The position numbers and the translations under genes were made by a program. This document shows, in pieces, positions 20,040-31,058 of a DNA stretch of 64,000 nt (its first letter is position 1; each line of letters starts with the position of its first letter). A model generated the notes under the pieces. It ran no database searches, was not told the DNA's origin, and was given only the letters and a program-made list of their open reading frames with translations. This DNA is from Erpobdella octoculata (taxonomy: Eukaryota > Annelida > Clitellata > Hirudinida > Erpobdellidae): positions 33,402,847 through 33,466,846 of the forward strand of contig OZ022239.1 of the NCBI GenBank assembly GCA_963978895.1, read 5' to 3'.

Positions 20040-22122
20040 TTTAAATAACAGCACTAATTGTTTTGAATGAATCTCTGGCCGGTGTTATGTCTGCAAGGGT
20101 GAAGGGTAACTTTTCTTTGGAATCAGAGTGTACGTTTTTTCGCAACACATTGAATGATCTTACTGCGATGTTTGTTCCTACGAAAGGTGCTGGGAATAAA
20201 CAAAGTTTTCGTATGTCATCTGAATTGTTGAACCTTATTCGACTGAAACATCACCTATGGAAGCGGATATATAAATATGGAGAAATTGAAAAACTTTTGT
20301 TGTTTAAGAAAATTAGAGATAAAGTAAAGAATAACACAAAACAGTTGAACATTGAGCTCAAGACAGAAATGCAGAAAGTTACAGTGATAACCCAAAACAC
20401 TTCTGGAACTATGTAAGGAAAAAAACTAGAACTCGAGATAAAGTTGGAGTTTTGGACAACGACAGTGGAGATTTGCATGAAAACATTGATAAAGCAAATG
20501 CTTTTGCAAAATATTTTTCTTCAGTATATGTTACAGATGGGGATTTTTGTGGATAAGGGTATTGTTGTCCAGGTGTACCTGTGGGTGGCATGCAGGAACT
20601 GAAAATAGATGCCTGTGTTGTGTACAAAAAGCTAAAAGACTTAAACAAAAGCAAATCGGCCTGTCGGTATGGGATTCATCTGAGAGTTTTGTGGGAAACC
20701 AGAGAATCAATTTTCGAATATCTAAGTTACATGTTCGAAAAGTCCATAGAGCTTGGAGAAGTGGTCAACGATTGGAGAACAGGCGATTTGGTCCCCATAT
20801 ATAAAAAGGGTAGCAAAAGTAAAGTAGAGAATTATAAACCAATTACCTTGACTTCTGTCTGTTGCAAAGTCCTGGAGTCGATTGTTAAAGACCACATCAT
20901 GAGTTACTTCTTGCAGAACAATTTATTTACTCGTTGTCAGTATGGTTTTCTCCCTGCAAGATCTACGACTTTGCAGCTCTTGAAGTTTCTGGATAAACTG
21001 ACAGAGGCTATTGATTTAAATAAAGTTGTTGATGTCTTATACACAGATCTGGAAAAGGCTTTTGATAAAATCTTACACAGCAGGCTTTAAATAAATTGGA
21101 GCAATATGGGGTTCATACAAAACTGCTTAGATGGATAGAAAACTATCTAAAAGGAAGAACCTTTAAAGTCAAACTAAACGATGATACTTCAATGCTACTG
21201 CCGGTTTCAGGGAAGTGTTTTGGGGCCTTTACTGTTTATTGTCTATATTAATGATATACAGATGGCATGTGAAGACTTTTTTCTATTCGCTGATGACGCA
21301 AAGCTTTACCGGGTTATTGAAGGCACTGACGATGTTTCCAAATTGCAAGCAAACATTAACAAAGCAATGGAATGGTTTTGTAGATGGAAAATGAGTGTTA
21401 ACTTGAATAAATGTTGTCTATTGAGAGTGGGAAGAAAAAAACAAGAGGTAGCCTACAAACTGTTGGATATAGCAGGAGTGAGCCATGAAATACCTATAAC
21501 AAATAGTGTCTCAGATCTTGGCGTTGTGATTGATGCGGGACTGCAGTTCAAGGAGCACATTGAAAAAAGAGTAAATAAAGGCAACAACTTGCTGGGAGTA
21601 ATTGCAAGAAATTTCAAATACTTATCCGAGAGGGCATTTGTGTGCCTTTATAAATCTCTGGTTAGATCTCAGTTGGAATATGCGACCCCGGTCTGGAATC
21701 CATATAGGCAAGGCTTAATAAAAGCAATAGAGAAAGTCCAAAGAAGGGCAACAAGACTGGTCCTGGCATGTAAAGGTCTGAGCTACGTAGAAAGACTAAA
21801 GAAACTGAAACTGCATTCGTTGGTGTATAGAAGGAGATGGGCAGACCTAATCTTACTCTATGATATGATGTCTGGTCGATTGCGGGAGGAGCATTGCCCT
21901 GCTGTGAAACTCTGTAGAGAAGTAAGAACGAGGGGACACGACTTCAAGTTGACTACTACGTTATCACATAAAGACTGCAGAAAGTTCTTCTTTAGTAATA
22001 GAGTCGTGGCTGACTGGAACAGTCTGCCAGGAGAAGTTGTAGAAGCGACAAACATTTCTATTTATTTTCTATGTTTAAATCTATGATAGATAATTATTAT
22101 GGCGATTTGGTTTTTAACTGCT
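20040..22122 (+). mobile_element. CR1/jockey-like LINE relic
   Basis: The pieces are in order but in different frames: 20063-20416 linker, 20581-21090 RT fingers, 21181-22086 RT palm to C-terminus. Landmarks are VPIYKKGSKSKVENYKPITL, YTDLEKAFDKILH, GSVLGPLLFIVYINDI, LFADDAKLYR (catalytic Asp pair near 21283-21292) and the C-terminal ERLKKLKLHSLVYRRRWADL block. The GVPQGSV motif is damaged. Several frameshifts make it inactive. A related, shorter 3' fragment is at 41837-42476. Confidence 0.85.
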
Positions 22123-22680
22123 GATTTTTTCAGTTTTGCTCAGAACTTAGAATAGGTAGAATTTGGACTGTTTTTGTCAAATATTTACGAAGATTGCAAC
22201 GTTTTTGAAGAGAATCTTACCAGTGGCTATTCAGTAGGTACTAGAGGGTGGCCATTCAGTACTACCATGTTGTACTGAATGGCGACGCTGAATTTTTGGA
22301 AAAGGTCGTGTTTTTAGCGTTTTTTTTTAATTGTAAAAGTTTTAAAAATTTTGATGCACATTATTTGACAGTGATATGAATGTGAACTGATTATGTAAAG
22401 CAAGTTTTTTTTTATCACTTATAATTTTCATGTATAATTGAGTTGAACACAAGTAGAAAAAATGGTGGCCATTCAGTACAGCTCTCTCCTCCATGGTTGG
22501 TAGGTTGATTTCTAGAGAGCAATTTAGGTTGACAAGACTCACATTAGTATATAATAGTCAAAAAAATTAATCATACTTTTTTTGTTGAACTAAATATTTT
22601 TTTACTTAAATCATAATAAACAATCGCAGCTGTACAATTATTTGATTTATATTTAAAAATTTTACAGGTAAATAGTTGCA
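22123..22680. other. Spacer with repeated GGCCATTCAGTAC motif
   Basis: GCCATTCAGTAC at 22251-22262 and its exact inverse at 22272-22283 form a 12-bp stem with a 9-nt loop. A third GGCCATTCAGTAC is at 22467-22479, and a relaxed copy (GGCTATTCAGTAGG) is near 22225. The rest is AT-rich. It lies upstream of the CKI-like gene. Confidence 0.6.
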
Positions 22681-22777
22681 CTCGAAACTCGACCACCATT
22701 TTGCGAACTATCGACAACAAAAACATAAATACATATTACCGGAGAAGAGGCTGAGTTCCGTTGATTAAGCGTTGAGC

Positions 22778-23023
22778 ATGGCTGAACCTAAAACGTTCAA
22801 GTCTGCTAAAGTTTTATTTGGCGAACCGAACGATATGGGCAGTTCATGTAAGGAGATAATGGATAATTTGCAGCGTCGAGCTGCCGAAAAGTGGGGATTA
22901 GACTTCGCAACAGGAAAGCCTATACCCGATCATCATCGATGGGAATACGAAGTTGTTGCCGAATATCGGATCCGGACCGAGTCTGACAATCCTCCCGTTT
23001 CATTGCCGCCAAGAAACACATAG
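22778..23023 (+). CDS. CIP/KIP-type CDK inhibitor reduced to its inhibitory domain
   Basis: The ORF is 81 aa, starting at ATG 22778 and stopping at TAG 23021. CIP/KIP proteins (p21, p27, dacapo, CKI-1) bind cyclin and CDK in the nucleus and block S-phase kinases. The family order of the kinase-inhibitory domain is present. Residues 7-17, FKSAKVLFGEP, align with the cyclin-docking RNLFG motif (Lys replaces Arg). Residues 37-44, EKWGLDFA, align with the conserved KWNFDF CDK-contact strand. RWEYEVV at 54-60 aligns with the YEWQEV strand. The family's proline/tyrosine 3-10 helix and nuclear-localising C-terminus are absent or altered (AEYRIRTESD). Family members are usually 160-320 aa. No strong splice donor follows the domain, and AATAAA lies at 23418. 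It may be a compact gene, a retrocopy, or the first exon of a longer form. Confidence 0.65.
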   Translation: MAEPKTFKSAKVLFGEPNDMGSSCKEIMDNLQRRAAEKWGLDFATGKPIPDHHRWEYEVVAEYRIRTESDNPPVSLPPRNT

Positions 23024-23417
23024 GATCGAGAGAAAGCCGATCCGCCGACTTACCCTGGCATTATAAAATCCACGACCTATTCTACTCTATTTGCTTTTTT
23101 GTTTTGTTTATTTACAATACTGCATTGGTTTTCGCCTCTCGATTTTTTTGAGGTTATTGTTTTAGTTTTACATCAGAAGCTCTTTTTTGTTGCGTTGTTC
23201 GTTTCATGTAGTGAATTGTTTTATTTTTGAGTTGTGTTATTTGCCCTTTGTTGTGAGTTGGCGTTACGTTGGTTATTGTTAACACGTTTTTTGGTTCGTC
23301 CGTAAGAGATTTATATCGTTTCGCTTCATTTTTTGGCTCTGATTTACACGAAAACGAGACTCATGTTAGTCGAACATCTATTCTTGTCTAACTTTTATAT
23401 TTTTTTTATTTGTTTGA

Positions 23418-23423
23418 AATAAA
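23418..23423 (+). terminator. Polyadenylation signal of the CKI-like unit
   Basis: AATAAA lies 395 nt after the stop codon at the end of a T-rich, gene-free 3' region. Function is inferred. Confidence 0.4.
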
Positions 23424-24540
23424 ACCGTTTGGCTGCCAGAATCTTTTTTGTTGCGTCAAAAATATGCAACAGACACCTGAAGAATGTTTGAAAAGAAATT
23501 GTTCAATTAAAAAAATATTACCTTGTGAAATGAATTTATCATCATAAAGGCACAACAAAGTTTCGACAGAAACAACAAGCGACCAATAACAAGATAATTT
23601 TCGGTTGATCTTTGAAATTTTCCACCTACGAAATGCGAAGGAATCACAAAATCTGCTTGCCGAGCCAGCAAAGACTCGCGGATGACGTCTGGAGCATTAT
23701 AACGATTTTTTTTTCATGGAATGTTTCGCGAATACAAAACAGATCATTGTGGAGTTTTTACGAACGTAACAAGATGAAATTGCAAATGTGCTTCTTAACG
23801 TAAAAAAAAATCTTTCATAATCACACGAATTACAGTTGAGTTAGAGAACATTTTTTTGGTGGCCGATCATAGGTCAGGTTCTGAGTCCGCTGAGCTCAAT
23901 GCAGAAGGCACTTGTCAGAGACCGAAGTAAAGTGTTGAAACGTTTGACACGAAACTGAATCACCAAATTAATACATTACAAGCTGCTAACAACGATCAAA
24001 GATGTCATGGTAACCAAAAATTATAAACACCATGGGATCAAGTAGTTATATATCACAAATCAGAGATGATGGTAGTGGTGGGTCTATTGATGATTAATAG
24101 AAAAATAAAAATTAGCCAACAAACAATTGTAATAATTCACTCTCGAGTACGGCATACAACAACGGATTCACCTGAACAGAACACAAGTAAAATTGAACTC
24201 AAACTAAGAATAAAAATGAAACGCCTGGTATAGATTTGCAGGACAATAGCAAAAAAATGATGTGGTCTAACCTTACCAGTCAGCATCAGTGATAGATGGA
24301 GAATATTAATGAAATGGAAATGCTATTCACACACAAAAAGTTGCAGCAATGACTGTAAAGTGCAGATTTACATTTTATAACTGTTCGTCAAAAAAAATGC
24401 AAGAAATGTCAGAATCAGGAAAAAAGATAAATATTAATAATAATAATAATAATGAGTTGAATGAATAATGATAATAACTAAAAACACTTCTGAAAGCACT
24501 TGCAATAGAAGCCACAATGTACATCACAACTATAAAGTGG
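23424..24540. other. Unassigned spacer
   Basis: The sequence is unique and AT-rich. A 63-residue frame at 23612-23803 shows no family resemblance. An (AAT)n patch lies near 24435. Confidence 0.5.
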
Positions 24541-24541
24541 C

Positions 24542-24785
<244 letters not shown>

Positions 24786-24789
24786 ATAT

Positions 24790-25152
24790 ATATGAGCTAG
24801 TATTATTCCTTTCATGGAATTCAGTTGAACAGAGACTTGCATCAATTATCAAACATTAGTGAGAAAATAGAAAAGAACCCGTTTTTCTTTCCCCATTCAT
24901 ATTTTATACATTTCGATATGATGAACAAAAAGAATAGATTTTGAAAACGGGACACATTATCACAAGCGGGTGCTCTTCCTCTGTGCAGCAGTTCAGAATG
25001 CAAATCGACAGGAGAGAAAGGTCGGTGGGCAACGATCGGTGGGGTGCAAAGTGGATCTGAGGGGGTGGGGAGGTGGACTCGATATTCCAAAATCGAGTTA
25101 GTTGTTGTTAATGGAAAAAAGTGGAGAGTAGTTTAGATGAACATCAGATCTC
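24790..25152. other. Spacer downstream of the fucosyltransferase
   Basis: Unique sequence that lies 3' of the fucosyltransferase stop codon. No gene seen. Confidence 0.5.
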
Positions 25153-25158
25153 TTTATT
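25153..25158 (-). terminator. Polyadenylation signal of the fucosyltransferase gene
   Basis: AATAAA (minus strand) lies about 36 nt beyond the stop codon, which would give a very short 3' UTR. Inferred from position. Confidence 0.4.
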
Positions 25159-25193
25159 TCTTTCATCCGTCCCAAATGACGGATCACTTTCGA

Positions 25194-25455
25194 TCACCGA
25201 TTTTTTATCTTTTTGTTTTTCACCATTTTGAATAGCTTTGTAGCGTCTTTTTTAGCACCTTTGAAGTTCCTCCATGTTGACCATTCTTCCTTCTTGGAAC
25301 TGGGTGAATCTACGCAAACACCTTCTCTCCACCACGTGGATGGATTGTCGTACCACGACCTCACTCCAAACTGCTCCTGGGCATGTAGCATGGCACACAG
25401 ACGACACCAGAACTTTGTGTCGATGAACTCTCCAGAACCTTTCCATAGGAAATAT
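25194..25455 (-). CDS. Alpha-1,3-fucosyltransferase, last exon (exon 5 of those seen)
   Basis: The acceptor TTCTTTTCAG precedes 25455; the stop TGA is at 25196-25194. It encodes YFLWKGSGEFIDTKFWCRLC, AMLHAQEQFGVRSWYDNPST and WWREGVCVDSP, then a lysine-rich tail. The YFxW..FWCRLC block with paired cysteines is the C-terminal signature of GT10 fucosyltransferases. Splice phase 2 matches the preceding exon exactly (Asn-Ser codon split TC|A). The basic C-terminal tail (KMVKNKKIKNR) is lineage-specific as far as I can judge. Confidence 0.9.
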
Positions 25456-25916
25456 CTGAAAAGAAGTACACAACAAAAATATAATTATTTATATGAAAAT
25501 ACAGTAAACTAAAATTTAAACAACTCTCCTTCACCAAACAGCATTGCTGTTTGAGAACAGAGGCCATTCTATGTGTTTGCGACTAATTTTATTTATAGTG
25601 TTTGTAATACATGTCTACATTTATTACAGCCCAAATTAATTTAATTTACAAATACTATCAGAATAATTTCAAGTTTATTTAAATTTCTCAGCCACTGGTT
25701 GCAAAAGTTATCGGCAAATAACCCAATTGCAGATTAGAATGTCACTTTAAAAAAATTGTTTTTTTGATAAATTGCTATGAAAAACTTCAACTTTTGGGAA
25801 ACTCTTATTAGAGAGCTATGGATTACAAACATGACAAAACAAATGGTAGATGAATGATTAAAAATAAATGGTAGTTAAATGATTATAAAACAAATGATAG
25901 ATGAATGACTACTTAC
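25456..25916 (-). other. Fucosyltransferase intron 4
   Basis: 461-nt GT..AG intron, AT-rich, with a TAGATGAATGA direct repeat near 25846-25910. No other feature. Confidence 0.7.
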
Positions 25917-26072
25917 GAGTTGTAGAGTTTGTCATCTTTGTCGAGTTTATGGAGATATTCTGCGAGGGATTTTGGCGAGTCAAAATCATCCACGTGGATG
26001 TATGAGTTGGGAGGGGCAAGCCTCTTGTAATCTTCAGGTCTAGCCCCCATGACTATGGGTAGAACGTCATTG
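25917..26072 (-). CDS. Alpha-1,3-fucosyltransferase, exon 4
   Basis: A 156-nt exon bounded by TTAG acceptor and GTAAGT donor. It encodes NDVLPIVMGARPEDYKRLAP, PNSYIHVDDFDSPKSLAEYL and HKLDKDDKLYNS. This is the GDP-fucose-binding, most conserved segment of GT10 (VPVVMGA..Y..LAPPxSFIHVxDF). The phase is 2 on both sides, consistent with neighbours. Confidence 0.93.
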
Positions 26073-26404
26073 CTAAGAGTTGAAAAAATAATTATTTAAA
26101 TAAATTATTATGTAAGTCTTAACTCGACATCAAGCATGGATTAAAACAACAAATATGTTACATACTATGCTTATAGATTTAGATGTATAAATAATAATAT
26201 ATAACTTTTGATGAGAAAAAAATGCTGTTTTGCTCTTTTATCATTTTGACTTACTGGTAGATTTCAAAATCACTGCATAACTCCTAAGTCGATACTTTTT
26301 GAAGATCTAGAATCTAGAGTTTTATGATTACAACTGCATGATACAAATGCATTTCTATCTGAGCACAATACTGCACGAATAATCACATAAAGATATATAC
26401 ATAG

Positions 26405-26408
<4 letters not shown>

Positions 26409-26485
<77 letters not shown>
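26409..26485. repeat. (TA)n microsatellite
   Basis: About 38 TA units within intron 3. Confidence 0.97.
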
Positions 26486-26492
<7 letters not shown>

Positions 26493-26667
26493 CGGATTAA
26501 TGCATTTAATCATTAAATTTTAATGTCCCCAATCGAAGTACTAACCGAGCTTGTAATGTATATTTCCATTATAATTGTGATAAAATAAGCTAAGGCTGCT
26601 TTTTAGAGATTCATAGTCTTATAATATAATACCTAGTTTAAAACACTAAATTTTAAACATTGATAAA

Positions 26668-27040
26668 TGCAAGCGCTCTTACCAACTGAGCCACCGACCA
26701 TCATCAAAAAATGATGGCTAGAAGTCTCAGTCTTTCGGAGCTACTTAACATTAGACTACGACCACGATAGGCTCAGAAGTCCTTACTTCGGCTCGACTCG
26801 ACAGCTAGACTGCTGCCAGATAGGTAATTATATGCGAAGTGAAACACTGTGTTGAAATGTTTCAAGAGCCTACAAATAGGATGACTAACTGTCACCACAA
26901 GTAACGCAAATATTTATAAGACTCTACTAGGAATCGAACCCACGTGTCTACGGCAACACCGCCTCGCCTAAATGCAAGCGCTCTTACCAACTGAGCCACC
27001 GACCATCACCAAAAAATGATGGCTAGAAGTCTCAGTCAGG
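26668..27040 (-). mobile_element. tRNA-derived SINE with duplicated head
   Basis: On the minus strand, GGTGGCTCAGTTGGTAAGAG (box A) and GTGGGTTCGATTCC (box B) have tRNA spacing, at about 27005-26925. The tRNA-like head (AAATGCAAGCGCTCTTACCA on plus, through GATGGCTAGAAGTCTCAGTC) occurs at 26668-26735 and again at 26970-27040, 304 bp apart. The stretch is one SINE unit plus a second head. RNA polymerase III promoter function is inferred. Confidence 0.75.
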
Positions 27041-27048
27041 CATGTATG

Positions 27049-27107
<59 letters not shown>

Positions 27108-27125
27108 TTGAAAACACAGGCTTAC

Positions 27126-27282
27126 CCTAGGGCATTGAGAAAGAATTTCTCAGTGATGTAGTCCTGACAGTTTGAGTTTTCAAAAGACAAGTAAAACTTG
27201 TAATGTTTTCTCAGCATGTTGTTGCACTCTTCTGTGTCTCTTTGACACGTCTTCTGTCCGCACATGCCAAATATATCAACAT
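27126..27282 (-). CDS. Alpha-1,3-fucosyltransferase, exon 3
   Basis: A 157-nt exon, acceptor AATTACAG, donor GGGTAAG. It encodes VDIFGMCGQKTC, then RKHYKFYLSFENSNCQDYIT and EKFFLNALG. The YKFYLxFENSxCxDYxTEK sequence is the alpha-1,3-FucT motif, with the Asn and Glu expected to contact GDP-fucose. The entry phase 1 joins the preceding exon (KHI-G|AT to Asp) and exit phase 2 joins exon 4. Confidence 0.93.
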
Positions 27283-27373
27283 CTGTAATTCAAGCATTTC
27301 TTTCATTATGGCAAATTAAATTCAGTTAATGATTAACTATAACTATATTTAATTAGTAATTAAACTACGACTT

Positions 27374-28050
27374 GGTAATTATGGAGAATAGGTGCAGAAA
27401 TTATTTTCGGTGTTTTTAATTATTTCTATAATATAAAATTAATATAATTAGAAACAGAATTAAATTACCAATCGACTGATCCAAATAATTTATTGAAAAT
27501 ATAATTAAAGAAGAAGTTAATGACAGAAAACCGCCAGGTAGTAGGAAAAACTAGGTTCATAAACAGTAAACTAACTAAATTAGTTGTCAAATAAATTTAT
27601 TGTGCGAGTTTTTATAAAACAATTTAAAAAAAAAGTATGAATTAATTTGTGTGCCTTAATTGAAAACTATCGCGTTTAACATTCTATGAAGAACAGTTCG
27701 GACTTAAATTAACTTACATTTTTTTTTGTAAATAATGTTATTTTGACTGCGTGAATACAATTTTTTGTGTTACTTTTGCTAATAATTTTAGTAAGCGCTG
27801 CAAAGTGTAAATATTTCTTTTCTGCGCTATAAATAGTAATTTCTGTTTGACTTCGCTATTCATAGTTTTTGTTGCTGTTCTCTTGCGCGTTTCGTGAGTT
27901 TCCCGAGAGAATTTTATTATCAAAAATTAATAAACTGCTTGGATCATTAAATTGGAGTTATTATTGTGATTACAAATATATAATTATTATTACGGAAAAA
28001 TAATTAAAAACACCGAAAATAATTTCTGCACCTATTCTCCATAATTACCA
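27374..28050. mobile_element. TIR element, about 0.68 kb
   Basis: GGTAATTATGGAGAATAGGT at the left is mirrored at the right by ACCTATTCTCCATAATTACC; the inverted match extends about 52 bp. No transposase frame is present. Target duplication is unclear, so the superfamily is not assigned. Confidence 0.7.
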
Positions 28051-28665
28051 TAACTTTAAATATTTTATTAAACTAGTAATTTTTAATTAAAAATTATACT
28101 TAAATCTAAATGATTAATAGCAATATTCAGCCAGTTTATTTTTATTATACTCATGAAAAGAAAAAAAATCAATATACACAAACGTCTAAAAATAGCAATT
28201 CAGTAATTCACATCTTGAAAAATTCCTTCCTTATTTATAAATAATCCTAGATTAATCATTATAGGTAAGTACAATTCATTTGCCTGTTAAAACATGCTGA
28301 TGCAGCAAGCAAGTTTGTTTACTGTAAATTATAAAAAACGAGAATTGATACAATTATCGCACAAAAATAGAAACAGAGTAAATCATATCTTAGAGACTTC
28401 ACCTTTGTTGTATTTTTGTAAATTTAATATCGATAAACGTACGGCCTCATTTACACATGAAAACAAGGGAATGTAAAGCAGCATACTGACCTCTGGCGAA
28501 TAAACTATAACTTATGATGTAGGAATAGTACAAAAAAAATAGAATTAGCTATTACGTGGGAATACTACAACCATGAATTCATGAGCCTAGCCAGGAGATT
28601 TTTTTAGGCGGCCGTGGGGGTTTAAAGCCTAACCCCCTTTGCGGCAATGAAAAAAGACAAATTTT

Positions 28666-28895
28666 TTTTAAACTAGTCTTATTATGCACTAAAAAGTAGA
28701 AAATGAAATCGTATTCAAATTGATCATCTTGTTGTTCACCATGATAAGACGAGGGTTGCTCAGTTTGAATTTAATGAACAGATCTGTATAACTTAGCGAG
28801 CACCCTAGTTTTATCATGGCGAACAACAAGATGATTAATTTGACGTACGATTTTATTTTCTACTTTTTAGTGCATAATAAGACTAGTTTTTAAAA
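28666..28895. repeat. Foldback with arms of about 90 bp
   Basis: AAACTAGTCTTATTATGCAC on the left and GTGCATAATAAGACTAGTTT on the right are perfect inverses. The inner AACAAGATGAT/ATCATCTTGTT blocks also match. Confidence 0.85.
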
Positions 28896-29367
28896 AGTTT
28901 TTAATTTATTTTTATTTTCTACTTTTTAGTCTTCACACTTTTTTAATTATCTTCACAATTATCCGACACCCTTGGGCAACAGACAGTCCGATTAAACGAT
29001 TAAACGATAAACCTCACAAAGCAAGCTAATATAAGACTGGTAAAAATTTAAAAAAAATACGTAAATTCAATTCTAATACGAAAGAGAACATTTTAAAACA
29101 GAGCAATAAACATAAACGATTGAGTGTTTTTAGACACACACACACACATCACATTTTTATTTAAAAACGTAGGTTTAGCAACTACGAATTATATACATGC
29201 ATATACTGCAAACTATCGAAAACTTTCCTAAAAAATGAGAGCCGCACCGCACCCCTACTAATCCATCCTGTACCGGTGTATCGGTGTAGAGTCCGTACTT
29301 CATGGGGATGTCCCACCCTTCTAATTTTCTCTCATAGTAACGTCACGCTAAGGCATGTATGTGTACG
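28896..29367. other. Intronic AT-rich spacer
   Basis: Contains a (CA)n patch at 29133-29148. No gene or repeat family recognised. Confidence 0.5.
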
Positions 29368-29657
29368 TACGTATGTATGTATGTATGTATGTATGTATGT
29401 ATGTATGTATGTATGTATGTATGTATGTATGTATGTATGTATGTATGTATGTATGTATGTATGTATGTATGTATGTATGTAGGTATGTAGGTATGTATGT
29501 ATGCATGTGTGTATGTATGTGTGTATGTATGTATGTATGTATGTTTGTATGTATGTATGTATGTATGTATGTATGTATGTATGTATGTATGTATGTATGT
29601 ATGTATGTATGTATGTATGTATGTATGTATGTATGTATGTATGTATGTATGTATGTT
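29368..29657. repeat. (TATG)n microsatellite
   Basis: About 72 tetranucleotide units with a few TAGG, TGTG and TTTG variants. Open frames through it are artefacts. Confidence 0.98.
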
Positions 29658-29659
29658 TA

Positions 29660-30090
29660 TTTATTTTTATGTATGAGCATTGCTGTGCTGTAAACATACA
29701 GCTACCACACTGTAAGCCTACATTGCACGGGTTATTACATTGAATACATACTCCATTGTGTTCAAATTAAAAGCTATTATGTCATGTCATGGAACGTGAA
29801 GCTGCACAATGGGGGAATCCGCTATTGAATGAGCAACATTCACGAGCCAACGTCGTCTGCTCTACAAGCGAGTACCGTGATTGCGTGTAACATTCAAATG
29901 AGAATTGTTATTCGGACATCATAACACAAGAACGTTTGATGTAAATCAAATTTACGACTAGTTTCAATCAATACACCTGGAAACCAAGAAAAACCTTTTT
30001 ATACGCAACCGAAAGTCACCACCAGATCTAGTTAGCTATCTATTCATCAGTTCACAATTTACCCAGTAGAACATAGCTGCTGCAGATACA
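29660..30090. other. Unassigned intronic spacer
   Basis: Unique sequence. No coding or repeat signal that I can name. Confidence 0.5.
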
Positions 30091-30091
30091 A

Positions 30092-30240
30092 TCCTTATCA
30101 TCACAACCACGACCACCATCAGCACCACCACCATCACAACAACGACCACCATCAGCACCACCACCATCACCATCATCACCACCACCACCATCATCATCAC
30201 CACCACCACCATCACATCATCGTAATCATCATCACTTACT
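30092..30240. repeat. Compound (ACC/ATC)n trinucleotide repeat
   Basis: CACCACCATCA-type units, including a repeated CAACGACCACCATCAGCACC block. Confidence 0.95.
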
Positions 30241-30344
30241 GGGCCCATATAATGGAACAAAGATCGATAACAATTCTCTGGTTCTTTCAACGTCTCCATT
30301 GAAGTTACTTTAATAATAATTCTTCTATTAAACGCTACATGAAA

Positions 30345-30429
30345 AGTATACACTCATACACACACATACACATACACATACATACATACATACATACATA
30401 CATACATGCATACATACATACGTACATAC

Positions 30430-30492
<63 letters not shown>

Positions 30493-30664
30493 TTAGTTCA
30501 CATCAATTACAAGATCATCTATTGCCATTTTTAACCTCCGTAGTACCATTAATATTACACATTTTAATGTTAATTTCCAGAGAAAAAAACCATTAACGAC
30601 ATCCATTAGCAAGGAAGACAACTCCACAGTGCACCTATATAATAGGCATCAACGTTGAATAATA

Positions 30665-30730
<66 letters not shown>
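30345..30730. repeat. (CATA)n, (TA)n and (AAT)n cluster
   Basis: CACATACA units at 30358-30425 lead into (TA)n at 30434-30488. After 180 bp of unique sequence comes (AAT)n at 30669-30730. Confidence 0.95.
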
Positions 30731-30731
<1 letters not shown>

Positions 30732-31058
30732 TTAGATTGGGTATTAAACGTCAAAAAATGGCATTAAGCGCCGCCTCCGATGCCGCTGTGGCATTAGAGA
30801 AAAGAAAAATGGCATCAAGCGCCGAACGAATGGTATTAAACGCCAACAAGTGGGATGCCAGGCCAAGTCGAGTTATTGCGCGCAAAAATCAAAGAGTTCT
30901 TTTGATTTTAACTTTTAAAATAAAGTTCATATAAAATTGATAACAAAAAATCTGTTAACTATTGACTTAGGAAGGAATTTTAATATAACATTTTAAATGA
31001 AAAATTTTAGGTATTTGCCTCTATAACGTTACAGCACAAGCGGGGAATTTTCCGCTAG
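30731..31058 (+). mobile_element. Helitron-like element, degraded B-type terminus
   Basis: Short tandem blocks (ATGGCATTAAGCGCCG, ATGGCATCAAGCGCCG, TGGTATTAAACGCC) occupy 30757-30850. The end CACAAGCGGGGAATTTTCCGCTAG aligns position by position with element B's GGCAACGCCGGGTATCTCCGCTAG, and CTAG at 31055-31058 is followed by T. It is probably an older member of the same family. Confidence 0.45.

Larger units (their letters stand above)
26073..27125 (-). other. Fucosyltransferase intron 3
   Basis: 1,053-nt GT..AG intron holding a (TA)n at 26409-26485, a tRNA-like SINE with a repeated head at 26668-27040 and a (TA)n at 27053-27105. Confidence 0.7.

Noticed and set aside
23612..23803. A 63-codon frame downstream of the CKI-like gene
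   Set aside because: No homology, no splice context; most likely chance.
26900..27010. Functional tRNA gene on the minus strand
   Set aside because: Box A and box B are present, but the cloverleaf ends and anticodon arm are not convincing and the head is part of a repeated SINE unit.
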